8,868 nt of DNA from CAYZJD01 sp964478455 (GCA_964478455.1 CAYZJD010000183.1:1-8868), one strand, 5' to 3'. Numbered from the stretch's first letter, positions 1 through 6,646 are shown. Numbers and translations: made by a program. Notes: generated by a model not told the origin, from the sequence alone.

Positions 1-285
1 TACTGGGACGTGAAGGAGCAGTTCTTCGGCACCCTCGGCGTGCTCGAGACCGAGCGTAGCTACTACGTCTGGACCCCGGCCGGGCAGAAACGCGGGACGC
101 AGGTCGACTCGAAGCGCGAGATCACCATCGACGCGGTTGAGAACTTCTTCGCGAGCATCGTCGAGGGCAAGCCCTTCAGCATGGCCATCGACGCCGCCGA
201 GAGCACCCTCACCGCGCTCCTCGGCCGCATGGCCATCGAGCAGCGCCGCGAAGTCACCTGGGACGAAATGCTGCGTTCGGCCTGA
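1..285 (+). CDS. Gfo/Idh/MocA-family oxidoreductase, C-terminal fragment (5' end outside window)
   Basis: The open frame runs from the first base and stops at TGA 283-285, giving 94 residues with no start in the window. The fragment begins YWDVKEQFFG and ends with a helix followed by VTWDEML. An E-V-T-W-D-E-M-L type ending is common at the C-terminus of Gfo/Idh/MocA proteins, where the last helices pack against the Rossmann domain. Before it lies an alpha-helical stretch (ENFFASIVEGKPFSMAIDAA) that matches the usual 'f..si..G..p..d...g..s' segment. Family members are NAD(P)-dependent sugar or inositol dehydrogenases, or related glycosidases. The substrate cannot be read from this piece because the N-terminal cofactor domain and the EKP motif lie outside. 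The GTG at 10 is only an internal valine. The family call is fairly secure; the specific function is unknown. Confidence 0.72.
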   Translation, partial: YWDVKEQFFGTLGVLETERSYYVWTPAGQKRGTQVDSKREITIDAVENFFASIVEGKPFSMAIDAAESTLTALLGRMAIEQRREVTWDEMLRSA

Positions 286-308
286 CCCCGTCCCCCGCCG
301 GCCGGCGT

Positions 309-314
309 TATCAT
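309..314 (+). promoter_or_regulatory. Candidate -10 element (TATCAT) for a leaderless transcript
   Basis: TATCAT matches the sigma-70 -10 consensus at five of six positions. It ends 6 nt before the ATG at 321, which would put the transcription start at or next to the A of the start codon. No Shine-Dalgarno sequence precedes that ATG, which fits a leaderless mRNA. No recognisable -35 is present, so this remains a hypothesis. Confidence 0.3.
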
Positions 315-320
315 TCCGGC

Positions 321-719
321 ATGGCGCGATTCATCCTTGTCAGCCTTGCAGCCGGGGTCCTGTTCGCCGCCCTGGACGGCGTACTCAACGCGAACCCGTT
401 CGCGCAGAAGCTGCTTGCGTGCTACAAGCCCATCGCCAGGAGCCAGGTCCTCGCCGTCGCGGGCCTGGCCATCGATGTCGCCTACGGCCTCCTCATGGCG
501 GCCCTCTTCCTGTTGCTCCGCGCGAGCCTGCCCGGACCGCCCGTGATGAAGGGCCTCTCCTTCGGGCTGATCGCCTGGTTCTTTCGCGTTGTGATGGGCG
601 TGGCCGGGCAGTGGGTGATGTTCGCCATACCCGGCGAAACGCTGCTGTACCAACTCTCCGCCGGCCTGGTCGAGATGGTGCTCCTGGGCGTCTTCTACGG
701 AGCCACGCTTCGCGCCTGA
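321..719 (+). CDS. Small four-helix integral membrane protein, unknown function
   Basis: This 132-residue protein is almost entirely hydrophobic. Four membrane segments can be read at about residues 4-21, 44-69, 78-103 and 107-128. Short polar links contain the few charged residues (LNANPFAQK near 22-30, PGPPVMKG near 71-78). There is no cleavable signal peptide, cysteine pair, or obvious catalytic or metal-binding motif. Polar or charged residues inside or beside the helices are D19, D52, R89, E106 and E118; I do not recognise a transporter or enzyme family from them. It starts at the ATG at 321, only 35 bp after the preceding oxidoreductase fragment. No ribosome binding site is visible, which together with an upstream TATCAT suggests a leaderless start. 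The gene may simply be co-transcribed with the upstream gene. Coding is supported by the continuous hydrophobic pattern; the role is unknown. Confidence 0.7.
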   Translation: MARFILVSLAAGVLFAALDGVLNANPFAQKLLACYKPIARSQVLAVAGLAIDVAYGLLMAALFLLLRASLPGPPVMKGLSFGLIAWFFRVVMGVAGQWVMFAIPGETLLYQLSAGLVEMVLLGVFYGATLRA

Positions 720-731
720 AGCAAGTGGGAA

Positions 732-745
732 AAGACTCCGGTCTT
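732..745 (+). terminator. Weak hairpin after the membrane-protein gene
   Basis: The arms AAGAC and GTCTT pair perfectly around a TCCG tetraloop, 12 bp after the stop at 717-719. No T-tract follows, so this is not a classical intrinsic terminator. It may be a 3'-end stabilising hairpin or chance. Confidence 0.2.
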
Positions 746-796
746 GTCGTGGGCAGGCCGAGAGCCCGTGCCAAGGCACACGCCACGCCCTCCGAA

Positions 797-802
797 TACA
801 AT
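797..802 (+). promoter_or_regulatory. Candidate -10 box (TACAAT) of the GH20-like gene
   Basis: TACAAT differs from TATAAT at one base. It lies 33 nt before the ATG at 836, giving a short leader that includes the GGAGGA ribosome binding site at 827-832. No good TTGACA-like -35 is found at 16-18 bp spacing. The same hexamer precedes two other plus-strand units in this window. Confidence 0.4.
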
Positions 803-835
803 GAAAGCCGGCCGAACGCCCACACTGGAGGAAGA

Positions 836-1906
836 ATGAGACTGCTGTTGCCCGCACTGCTATCGCTCGCTGTCGTCCCGTTGCCGGCGCGCGCAGAAGA
901 ACCGGAGCTCCCCGTCCGCGGGCTGCACATGGCCGCGCCGAAACCTCACGAGGTGCCGGCGACGGCGCGCTTCATCTGGGAAGCGCTCTCTCAGGAGGGC
1001 GTGAACGTCCTGGTGATGGAGTTCAACTACAACTACAAGTTCACGCGGCGGCCGGAAGTCGTCGATCCCGATGCGCTCTCGGCCAAAGATGTAAGGACGC
1101 TCGCGACGGTGTGCAGAGAATCGGGGATCAAGCTGATTCCACAAATCAACCTTCTCGGGCACCAGTCGTGGGCAGGCACGACCTTCGGCCTGCTGCGCGC
1201 GCACCCCGATTTCGACGAAACGCCGGGCAAGTATCCCAAGAACGAAGGCATCTACTGCCGGAGCTACTGCCCGCTGCACCCGAAGGTGCACGAAGTCGTC
1301 TTCGACCTCGTGGACGAACTCGCCGAGGCGTGCCAGGCCGATGCCTTCCACATCGGCATGGACGAGGTCTTCCTGCTCGGCGAAGACGACTGCCCGCGCT
1401 GCAAGGGAAGGAACAAGGCGGAACTGTTCGCGCAGGAAGTGCGCGCGCTGCGGGACCATTTGGCAAAGTCGAACCGGACCCTCTGGATGTGGGGGGACCG
1501 GTTCCTGGACGCCGCCGCGACCGGCCTCGGCAAATGGGAGGCGAGCGAGAACGCGACCGCCCCCGCCATTCACTCCGTGCCCAAAGACATCGTCATCTGC
1601 GACTGGCACTACGAGAAGGCCCCGCCGACGGCGGCTTGGTTCGCCTCGCAAGGCTTCCGCGTGGTTTCCTCGGCCTGGCGCAAGCCCGAAGTGGCCCTCG
1701 GCCAACTCGAATTGATCCGCTCCGTCCGCCGTCACGCCAACGACGCGATTGCCGCCCGCATGCTCGGCGTGCTCCACACCACCTGGTGCGGGGCCGGCCC
1801 GTTCATCCGCGCCTACTACGGTGAAGACGCCTCCAACACCGCGGCCGTCGAATCCGCGCGTGCCTTCCAGCGGCTGTTCAAAGAATTACGGGACGGCGGG
1901 CGATAA
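836..1906 (+). CDS. Secreted GH20-like glycoside hydrolase (beta-N-acetylhexosaminidase family)
   Basis: The protein has 356 residues. The ATG at 836 is chosen because GGAGGA (827-832) lies just upstream and a signal peptide follows at once: MRLLLPALLS..., hydrophobic to about residue 18, probable cleavage after ARA at 20. The mature protein resembles a TIM-barrel of family GH20. VLVMEFNYNY (58-67) fits an early barrel strand. GIKLIPQINLLGHQSW (97-112) fits the family's 'P.I...GH' strand. FHIGMDEVF (171-179) carries the adjacent Asp-Glu (D176, E177) that serves as the catalytic pair in GH20, normally within H-x-G-G-D-E. WMWGDRF (217-223) and the Trp-rich strand near 313-319 fit substrate-pocket positions. 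GH20 enzymes release terminal GlcNAc or GalNAc by substrate-assisted catalysis. The protein is shorter than classical members and lacks the N-terminal GH20b-type domain. It has a Cys-rich loop (C141, C145, C186, C189). Its 3' end overlaps the convergent VWFA-related gene. Substrate unproven. Confidence 0.8.
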   Translation: MRLLLPALLSLAVVPLPARAEEPELPVRGLHMAAPKPHEVPATARFIWEALSQEGVNVLVMEFNYNYKFTRRPEVVDPDALSAKDVRTLATVCRESGIKLIPQINLLGHQSWAGTTFGLLRAHPDFDETPGKYPKNEGIYCRSYCPLHPKVHEVVFDLVDELAEACQADAFHIGMDEVFLLGEDDCPRCKGRNKAELFAQEVRALRDHLAKSNRTLWMWGDRFLDAAATGLGKWEASENATAPAIHSVPKDIVICDWHYEKAPPTAAWFASQGFRVVSSAWRKPEVALGQLELIRSVRRHANDAIAARMLGVLHTTWCGAGPFIRAYYGEDASNTAAVESARAFQRLFKELRDGGR

Positions 1907-3492
1907 CCGCCGGAGCGAGGGCGCTCAACAATCCGGCTCACCGGAATGCTGACCGAGCCGAGCGCCCCGCTGGCGATGTCCCGAACCAGAATGCGCAGCA
2001 GCACCGCCTCCGGCAAACGGTCGAGCCGCTCGACAAGTACCAGGCTCTTTTCGCGAAAGACCCGCTCGTGGGTCTGCGGGCTCAGGGTGAGATTCGCGAT
2101 ATGCGTCAGCGTCTGCAAGTGGCGGTCCCGCGGCCCGATCTGAACCAGGCAGATATCCACAGCGCCTTGCCAGATCCCCTCCTTCTGCTCGAGCCGGACG
2201 TCGCGCGGATCGAGTTCAAGCTCCAGGTCGAGCCTCGCGCCAGCCTGAGGGGTGACCCGCACCGTCAGCCCCAGCCGCGTGGCATCCACCGGGCTCCACA
2301 CGGCGGCGCTTAGGACGCCGTCGCGGTACCAGGGCTCCCCGGGCTCTTCCGGCTGGGCGAAGTAGCCTTCGCGGTGGCGCACCCGCACGCCCGGCCGTTT
2401 CACCTTCACTTTGATCCGCCGGAACTTGCCGTCCCACTCGTTGTGCGCAGGCTTATAGCCGAGAACATAGACGAGCCGCCCGTCGTCGGTGGCGCGGCGC
2501 AGCGCCAGGCGCAGGTCGTTATTGTTGTAAAAAGCCCGGCCGCCCGTGCGCTCGGCGAGCACCTGCATCACCTGATAGCCCGCAACGCTCGACGTCGCCG
2601 CCTCGCGGCTGATGCTGCCTTTCTCCGGGCTGTACTCCTCGGTCGCGATCAGCCCCCGCGCGTCCACGGGGTAGACGGCCAGGTTGGCGTTGTTGAGAGC
2701 GCGCGCGGCGCGTTCGATCTCCGGCCAGAACGTCTGGATGCCCGGCGCCGGCTTCTCCGGCAGCGGAGCCGACTCGCGCCCGATCCACACCGGGAAGCTG
2801 CCGGAAACCCAGATCAGGTTCTTGCGGCCGGGCAACCGCTCCATGTGGTTCGCGATGGCAACCAGCGCGCGGATCGTCCGCAGTGCGCGGTCCTGCCGGT
2901 AGTAGTCGATGAGGTTCAGCCGCACCTCGTTCAGCCACGTGCTGAGCTGCACAACGCCCGTGTCCACTCCCGGCCCGAGCGCCGACTCCGCCTCCATGGA
3001 CAGGTCACCCTTGTACCCGGCGAGCGCATTCTTCAGAGCCTGCGCGTCGCTCGTGAAATCCTGGAGCACGTTCAGGCCGCGCCCCAGGGCGAACAGAGCG
3101 ATCTTGTCCCGCGCCTGGAGCTGATCGAGGAACTTGAGAATCTGCTCGCGCGCGTAGGACCGATCGGTAATGCGCGTGTTCAGGCCGTCGAAGAGAATGG
3201 CGGTAGCGCTGCGCGCTCCCTCGGCGGTGCGCTCCAGGCGGTTGGAAAAAGTGTTCGGCGGGAGCGGCTCCGCCGCCTCGGCGGCTTGCGAGGTCTCGGC
3301 CGCGAACAGGCTGATCTTCTGCTCCTGGCCTTCGTCGAAGAGGGCAAAGTCCTCCCACGCAAGCCCGGGCACAGCCTCGCCGCTCTTCGCCTCCGCAATC
3401 ACCTGCACTTCCACCAGGCGCGCGGTCACCCGCAGCGGCGGCTGCGGCTGCTGCACCACCAGCAAAACGAAAACCGGTGACAGGCTACGCAA
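1816..3492 (-). CDS. VWFA-related acidobacterial domain protein (TIGR03436-like), probably exported
   Basis: The frame gives 558 residues. The N-terminus has a short hydrophobic stretch (residues 6-13), then the family-typical opening RVTARLVEVQVIAE...G..VPGL..EDFALFDEGQEQKI (21-60), which is the strongest evidence for this family. The VWA-like core spans roughly 96-345: AILFDGLNTR (98-107, D102 and N105 in place of a classical DxSxS MIDAS), DKIALFALG (129-137), GRKNLIWVSGSFP (222-234), NLAVYPVDARGL (270-281) and GGRAFYNNNDL (317-327). A beta-rich C-terminal region follows (RRIKVKVKRPGVRVRHREGYF, then DATRLGLTVRVTP). This family is expanded in Acidobacteriota and presumed extracytoplasmic; the ligand is unknown. 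The start is TTG at 3492, because TGA lies in frame five codons upstream and no ATG is available nearby. The signal peptide is short, so the start is uncertain. The last ~30 residues lie opposite the GH20-like gene and look like an unconserved extension. Confidence 0.85.
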   Translation of the reverse strand: MRSLSPVFVLLVVQQPQPPLRVTARLVEVQVIAEAKSGEAVPGLAWEDFALFDEGQEQKISLFAAETSQAAEAAEPLPPNTFSNRLERTAEGARSATAILFDGLNTRITDRSYAREQILKFLDQLQARDKIALFALGRGLNVLQDFTSDAQALKNALAGYKGDLSMEAESALGPGVDTGVVQLSTWLNEVRLNLIDYYRQDRALRTIRALVAIANHMERLPGRKNLIWVSGSFPVWIGRESAPLPEKPAPGIQTFWPEIERAARALNNANLAVYPVDARGLIATEEYSPEKGSISREAATSSVAGYQVMQVLAERTGGRAFYNNNDLRLALRRATDDGRLVYVLGYKPAHNEWDGKFRRIKVKVKRPGVRVRHREGYFAQPEEPGEPWYRDGVLSAAVWSPVDATRLGLTVRVTPQAGARLDLELELDPRDVRLEQKEGIWQGAVDICLVQIGPRDRHLQTLTHIANLTLSPQTHERVFREKSLVLVERLDRLPEAVLLRILVRDIASGALGSVSIPVSRIVERPRSGGYRPPSRNSLNSRWKARADSTAAVLEASSP

Positions 3493-3501
3493 TCCCCAAT
3501 T

Positions 3502-3534
3502 TTCTCAAGAATCGGGGACAGCCCGCATGTTTCC
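3502..3534 (+). repeat. Dispersed GGGGACAG-type intergenic repeat, copy 1
   Basis: This copy shares the 19-nt core CGGGGACAGCCCGCATGTT (3513-3531) exactly with the copy at 8002-8020. It also shares a TTCTC box just before the core (3502-3506 versus 7990-7994). Read on the minus strand, the core can fold with ACA pairing to TGT around TGCGGGC; the outer GGGG/CCCC part is degraded here. The copy lies 9 bp upstream of the TTG start of the VWFA-related gene and fills most of the divergent spacer to the tRNA. Such short palindromic intergenic repeats resemble REP elements mobilised by Y1-type transposases. No transposase is present here, so the mobilisation mechanism is an inference. Confidence 0.65.
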
Positions 3535-3564
3535 GCACACACGCTGCTGCGTCCGCCCCGGGCG

Positions 3565-3570
3565 TACAAT
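3565..3570 (+). promoter_or_regulatory. Candidate -10 box (TACAAT) of the tRNA-Arg gene
   Basis: TACAAT ends 15 nt before the mature tRNA 5' end, leaving a leader of roughly 9 nt for a start site about 7 nt downstream. The flanking context TACAATCAAAG resembles the box before the GH20-like gene (TACAATGAAAG). No clear -35 hexamer is visible. Confidence 0.45.
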
Positions 3571-3585
3571 CAAAGAAGACCCTTC

Positions 3586-3662
<77 letters not shown>

Positions 3663-3694
3663 GAATTCCCCGAGCCGCAAGCTGCCCCTCCGGG

Positions 3695-4963
3695 CTACGC
3701 TGCGCTGACCATCGCCAGCAGCTCCATTTCTCGATCTTCCGCCGCGGGCGGAGCTGCACAGGCGCCGGCTCTTTCCCTCGCCGCCTGCGCGCGCAACGTG
3801 GATGGAGGAGCTTCGGCGGGCGCGATCTCGAGTTCCGCCAGGTGCAGCAGCCCGGCAAGCGGCGATGCCGAGCGTTCCGGCTGGTGATGCAGGCCCACCG
3901 CCTCCACCATGTGCCGGGGAAAGTTCCACAGACGCAGAATCTCGGCCCCCAGCTCTCCATGGTCGAACCCGAAAAGGAACATTTCCGCCAGCGCCGGCTC
4001 GCATCCCTGTTCGAGCAGCCGCGCGTAAACGGTGACTGCCTCCGCCGGCATACCCCAGATCGCCAGGCGCCCTACGTCGTGGACCAGGCCCGCCAGGAAA
4101 GCCTCGTCCGGATGGATCCCGCCCACGGCCGCAGCCATGTACTCGCATCTTCGGGCGGCCTCCAGAGAATGCTGCCAGAGGTTCCGCAGATTCGAGGACG
4201 CGAACAGTGGTTGCAGAACCGCCGCAATCGCCACACGGCGCGTGGCGTCCAGCCCGATGTAGGAAATCGCCTGGCGGATCGTCGCGATGGGGGCTCGCGG
4301 GCTGTACAGGCAGGAGTTGGCGATGGCCACCAACCGGCCGGCCAGCACCTGGTCGGAGGACAGCAGCTTCTCGAGCTGCCGGAACGTCACATCCTCGTCG
4401 GCGGTCATCGCCAGCACCTGAAACACCACCGCCGGAAAGACCGGCAGCCGCGAGAGCATCGCTCGCATCTCGGACTCGTTCATCCGCGGCAGCGCCACCA
4501 GGGCTCTCGCGATGGCGGGACGGCACAGCCCGTTCTCCGCCCGGACCGAGACGTTGCGCACAAGACGTTCTCTCGCATTCTCCCCAGAGACCGGCGACTC
4601 GAGTTCCTCGGCAAACAGGTTCGCCGTGGTGAGCGCGTCGGCCAGCAGCGCCAGCCGCTCCTCCCTGTCCCACAAGGACGCCGAATGGAACATCCTGAGC
4701 ACAGCCAGCACGTCGCTGGTGTGACGGCGGAACGCCGCATCCGACCGCTTCGATCCGCTCCAATCCGGCCCCAGCAGGCCGGTCAGCAGGCAATCCACGG
4801 TCCTCTCATCCATCAGCTCCGACGGGTGGTGATGGATACAGGCTGCATGCTCGACCACAGGCAGATCCGCCGGCCGCGCGCCCGCACGGCAGGCGATCTC
4901 CACCGCCAGCGCGGCAACCCGCCGCGAGTGTGCCTGAACTGCGAACGTGCGCATCGAGGCCAT
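3695..4963 (-). CDS. HDOD-domain signalling protein with N-terminal degenerate HD-like region
   Basis: This is a 422-residue cytoplasmic protein without signal peptide or membrane segments. The HDOD domain covers about 167-365. It has the expected opening LSRLPVFPAVVFQVLAM (170-186), the segment LLSSDQVLAGRLVAIANS (200-217), TIRQAISYIGLDATRRVAIA (228-247), and the retained GLVHDVGRLA (292-301). HDOD domains are non-catalytic relatives of HD/HD-GYP phosphohydrolases and act in signalling, often linked to cyclic-di-GMP, chemotaxis or the stress response. Residues 1-62 look like the start of an HD-GYP-type helix bundle (HSRRVAALAVEIACRAG, then AACIHHHP at 40-47), but the canonical HD-GYP residues are absent, so it is probably inactive. 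The C-terminus (380-422) is Ala/Pro-rich and low complexity. The start is ATG at 4963, because TAA lies seven codons upstream in frame. The Shine-Dalgarno signal (GGGG) is weak, and the Met at 4954 is an alternative. Confidence 0.85.
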   Translation of the reverse strand: MASMRTFAVQAHSRRVAALAVEIACRAGARPADLPVVEHAACIHHHPSELMDERTVDCLLTGLLGPDWSGSKRSDAAFRRHTSDVLAVLRMFHSASLWDREERLALLADALTTANLFAEELESPVSGENARERLVRNVSVRAENGLCRPAIARALVALPRMNESEMRAMLSRLPVFPAVVFQVLAMTADEDVTFRQLEKLLSSDQVLAGRLVAIANSCLYSPRAPIATIRQAISYIGLDATRRVAIAAVLQPLFASSNLRNLWQHSLEAARRCEYMAAAVGGIHPDEAFLAGLVHDVGRLAIWGMPAEAVTVYARLLEQGCEPALAEMFLFGFDHGELGAEILRLWNFPRHMVEAVGLHHQPERSASPLAGLLHLAELEIAPAEAPPSTLRAQAARERAGACAAPPAAEDREMELLAMVSAA

Positions 4964-5284
4964 GACGGCGCCCCGTTGGTCTTATCGGTCTCTGCGGAGA
5001 GTTCTATCGGCAGGCGATCCCATGGCCGGAGCCCGGCGAACACTTGAGCGCGCGGCGAAAAAGACCTGCGCCGCCAAGCTCGTGAGTCCCTGGGGTGGAT
5101 AAACTCAGGCACTTCCCGATTTCACTGCACCTCGAAGTACGAGGCCCGGCCCCTTCCTCTGCCGCCGAAGTTCCTGAGAATTGAAGGGATGAAAGGAAGG
5201 GCTCCACCGGAGGCGGTCCAATGTACAATAGGAGCCGACCGGGAACCTACAACGAAGATCCTCCCTTCCAGGAGCAAGAAGATC
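4964..5284. other. Divergent intergenic region between the HDOD and deacetylase-like genes
   Basis: No convincing gene is present in these 321 bases. The left part carries two TATCGG boxes 22 bp apart (4983-4988 and 5005-5010), read as CCGATA in the HDOD direction. A 5-bp-stem inverted repeat CCTCG/CGAGG lies at 5130-5144. The right part holds the TACAAT box (5224-5229) and the AGGAG ribosome binding site (5270-5274) of the deacetylase-like gene. Composition shifts from GC-rich to AT-richer along the interval. Confidence 0.5.
5224..5229 (+). promoter_or_regulatory. Candidate -10 box (TACAAT) of the deacetylase-like gene
   Basis: This hexamer matches the boxes before the GH20-like gene and the tRNA. 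It would give a leader of about 50 nt before the GTG start at 5285, with AGGAG at 5270-5274. No TTGACA-like -35 is present at standard spacing. Confidence 0.4.
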
Positions 5285-6595
5285 GTGAAACTGACCGCCC
5301 CTACTCGCCGGACCGCCCTCTTCACAGCCGCCCTTGCGCTATTAGCCGCCTCGGTCATCTTAAGCACGGCTACAAACAACACCTACGCTGGCCCAAGCCT
5401 CTCCCCGTACCCACATGGAAAGAACTTCGCATTCACCATTACAGACGATCCGGACAACGCCACATTAGAGAACATGATGCCCATCTACGACTTCCTCAGC
5501 ACCATCGGCCTAAAGACCACCATTGCGGTATGGGTCCGAAATCCGGAACGATCAAACGGAATGCCCGACACACCACGACAGTGGAGACATCCGCCCGACA
5601 GTTGTCACCGGCCCGAGTACCTCGCATACCTCAAGCAGCTGCAGGCAAAAGGTTTTGAAATCGCACTCCATACCGTATCGGCGGGCAACGATGTGCGGGC
5701 AATCACCGCAGCCGGTTACGAAGACTTTCGACGTCTCTTTAGTTATTACCCACGCATTAACATTATGCATAGCAATAACCTTGAAAATGTCTACTGGGGG
5801 CCAAATATTGTCGCTAATTCCCGCATTCGCAGCATGATACGTCTGCTCCCTGGCAAAGCACGCTATCCGTGGGGCGGCGACGATCCTAAGAGCATGTATT
5901 TCTGGGGCGACATTCTAAAAGCTCACACCAAGTATGTTCGCCTGTGGGGCACCGCCGACATCAATACTCTCAAGTTTAATCCAAGCATGCCGTACCATAA
6001 TCCGGACACGCCGTACGTGAATTACTGGTTCTCTTTTTCGGACGGGTGGAACGGAAAGACGTTTTTGCTGCTGACGTCGCATGCCAACATAGAGCGTCTT
6101 GTGAATGAAAGAGGGGCTTCGATTGTATATGCACACTTGTCGGCCTCGAAGGAATTGTGCTCCGTCGGGGGCTTGAATCCGAGGTTCGTGGACCAGATGC
6201 TGTTCTTGGCGAGTCGGAAGGACGGGTGGTTCGTTACGGCCTCTGAACTCCTGAATCGACTTCTGCTGATGAAATACATCATCTGCTTCTCGGCCAAGGG
6301 AAGGACGGTGGTATTCAATAGCGCCGCCGGCGCTGTTGATGGAGTCACGCTGCGGGTAAGGCCGAACGAGGTGTGGCGTCAGGCGGATGGAAGCCTTCAG
6401 GCAGCAAACGATGAGGGGGAGCTTTTACTTGGCAATCTGGGCCCAGGGCGGGTTCTTTTGTTGCAGACAGGTGTATCTGCGGACCCTGGGGTGGGCATTG
6501 CGCCTGGCTCTTGGGAGCGCCTGAAGATGATCGTCACCCGAGTGTTCTTGTATCTGAAGCATAGCATCCACCGGGCATACTCACGAGTTGGCTAG
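5285..6595 (+). CDS. Exported NodB-like polysaccharide deacetylase family protein (divergent)
   Basis: This is a 436-residue protein starting at GTG 5285, with AGGAG 10 nt upstream and a good signal peptide or membrane anchor at once (MKLTAPTRRT, hydrophobic core about 11-28, possible cleavage near TYA at 35). FAFTITDDPDNAT (48-60) fits the first NodB strand, with the D-D pair (D54, D55) in the place of the catalytic and metal-binding aspartates. GFEIALHTVSAGND (123-136) fits the second motif, carrying H129, but the usual second His of HxxxH is not there. MHSNNLENVYWG (161-172) supplies another His. IVYAHLS (280-286) fits a late barrel strand ending in a His. A beta-rich tail follows (340-400). 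NodB-fold enzymes remove N- or O-acetyl groups from polysaccharides; activity here is uncertain because of the altered metal motif. The gene is markedly AT-richer than its neighbours: 50 of 120 bases are G or C at 5701-5820, against 41 of 60 at 8341-8400. That suggests transfer. Confidence 0.68.
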   Translation: MKLTAPTRRTALFTAALALLAASVILSTATNNTYAGPSLSPYPHGKNFAFTITDDPDNATLENMMPIYDFLSTIGLKTTIAVWVRNPERSNGMPDTPRQWRHPPDSCHRPEYLAYLKQLQAKGFEIALHTVSAGNDVRAITAAGYEDFRRLFSYYPRINIMHSNNLENVYWGPNIVANSRIRSMIRLLPGKARYPWGGDDPKSMYFWGDILKAHTKYVRLWGTADINTLKFNPSMPYHNPDTPYVNYWFSFSDGWNGKTFLLLTSHANIERLVNERGASIVYAHLSASKELCSVGGLNPRFVDQMLFLASRKDGWFVTASELLNRLLLMKYIICFSAKGRTVVFNSAAGAVDGVTLRVRPNEVWRQADGSLQAANDEGELLLGNLGPGRVLLLQTGVSADPGVGIAPGSWERLKMIVTRVFLYLKHSIHRAYSRVG

Positions 6596-6646
6596 AGCGA
6601 TTACCTGAACTCGGTGTTATGCACAGCGAAATTGCTTGATGCGATA

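Noticed and set aside
137..835. Upstream extension of the GH20-like frame to an ATG at 137
   Set aside because: It would overlap two other genes, and the extra residues are Arg/Pro/Ser-rich noise. GGAGGA and the signal peptide fix the start at 836.
860..1777. A 305-codon minus-strand open frame within the GH20-like gene
   Set aside because: Antisense shadow. The plus-strand frame has a signal peptide, a strong ribosome binding site and the catalytic Asp-Glu motif.
3663..3694. Terminator between the tRNA and the convergent HDOD gene
   Set aside because: Only a short AGCC...GGCT pairing with a long loop and no T-tract; not convincing.
5189..5284. ATG at 5189 as the start of the deacetylase-like protein
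   Set aside because: It lies upstream of the likely -10 box (5224-5229) and would put 32 polar residues before the signal peptide. GTG 5285 with AGGAG fits better.
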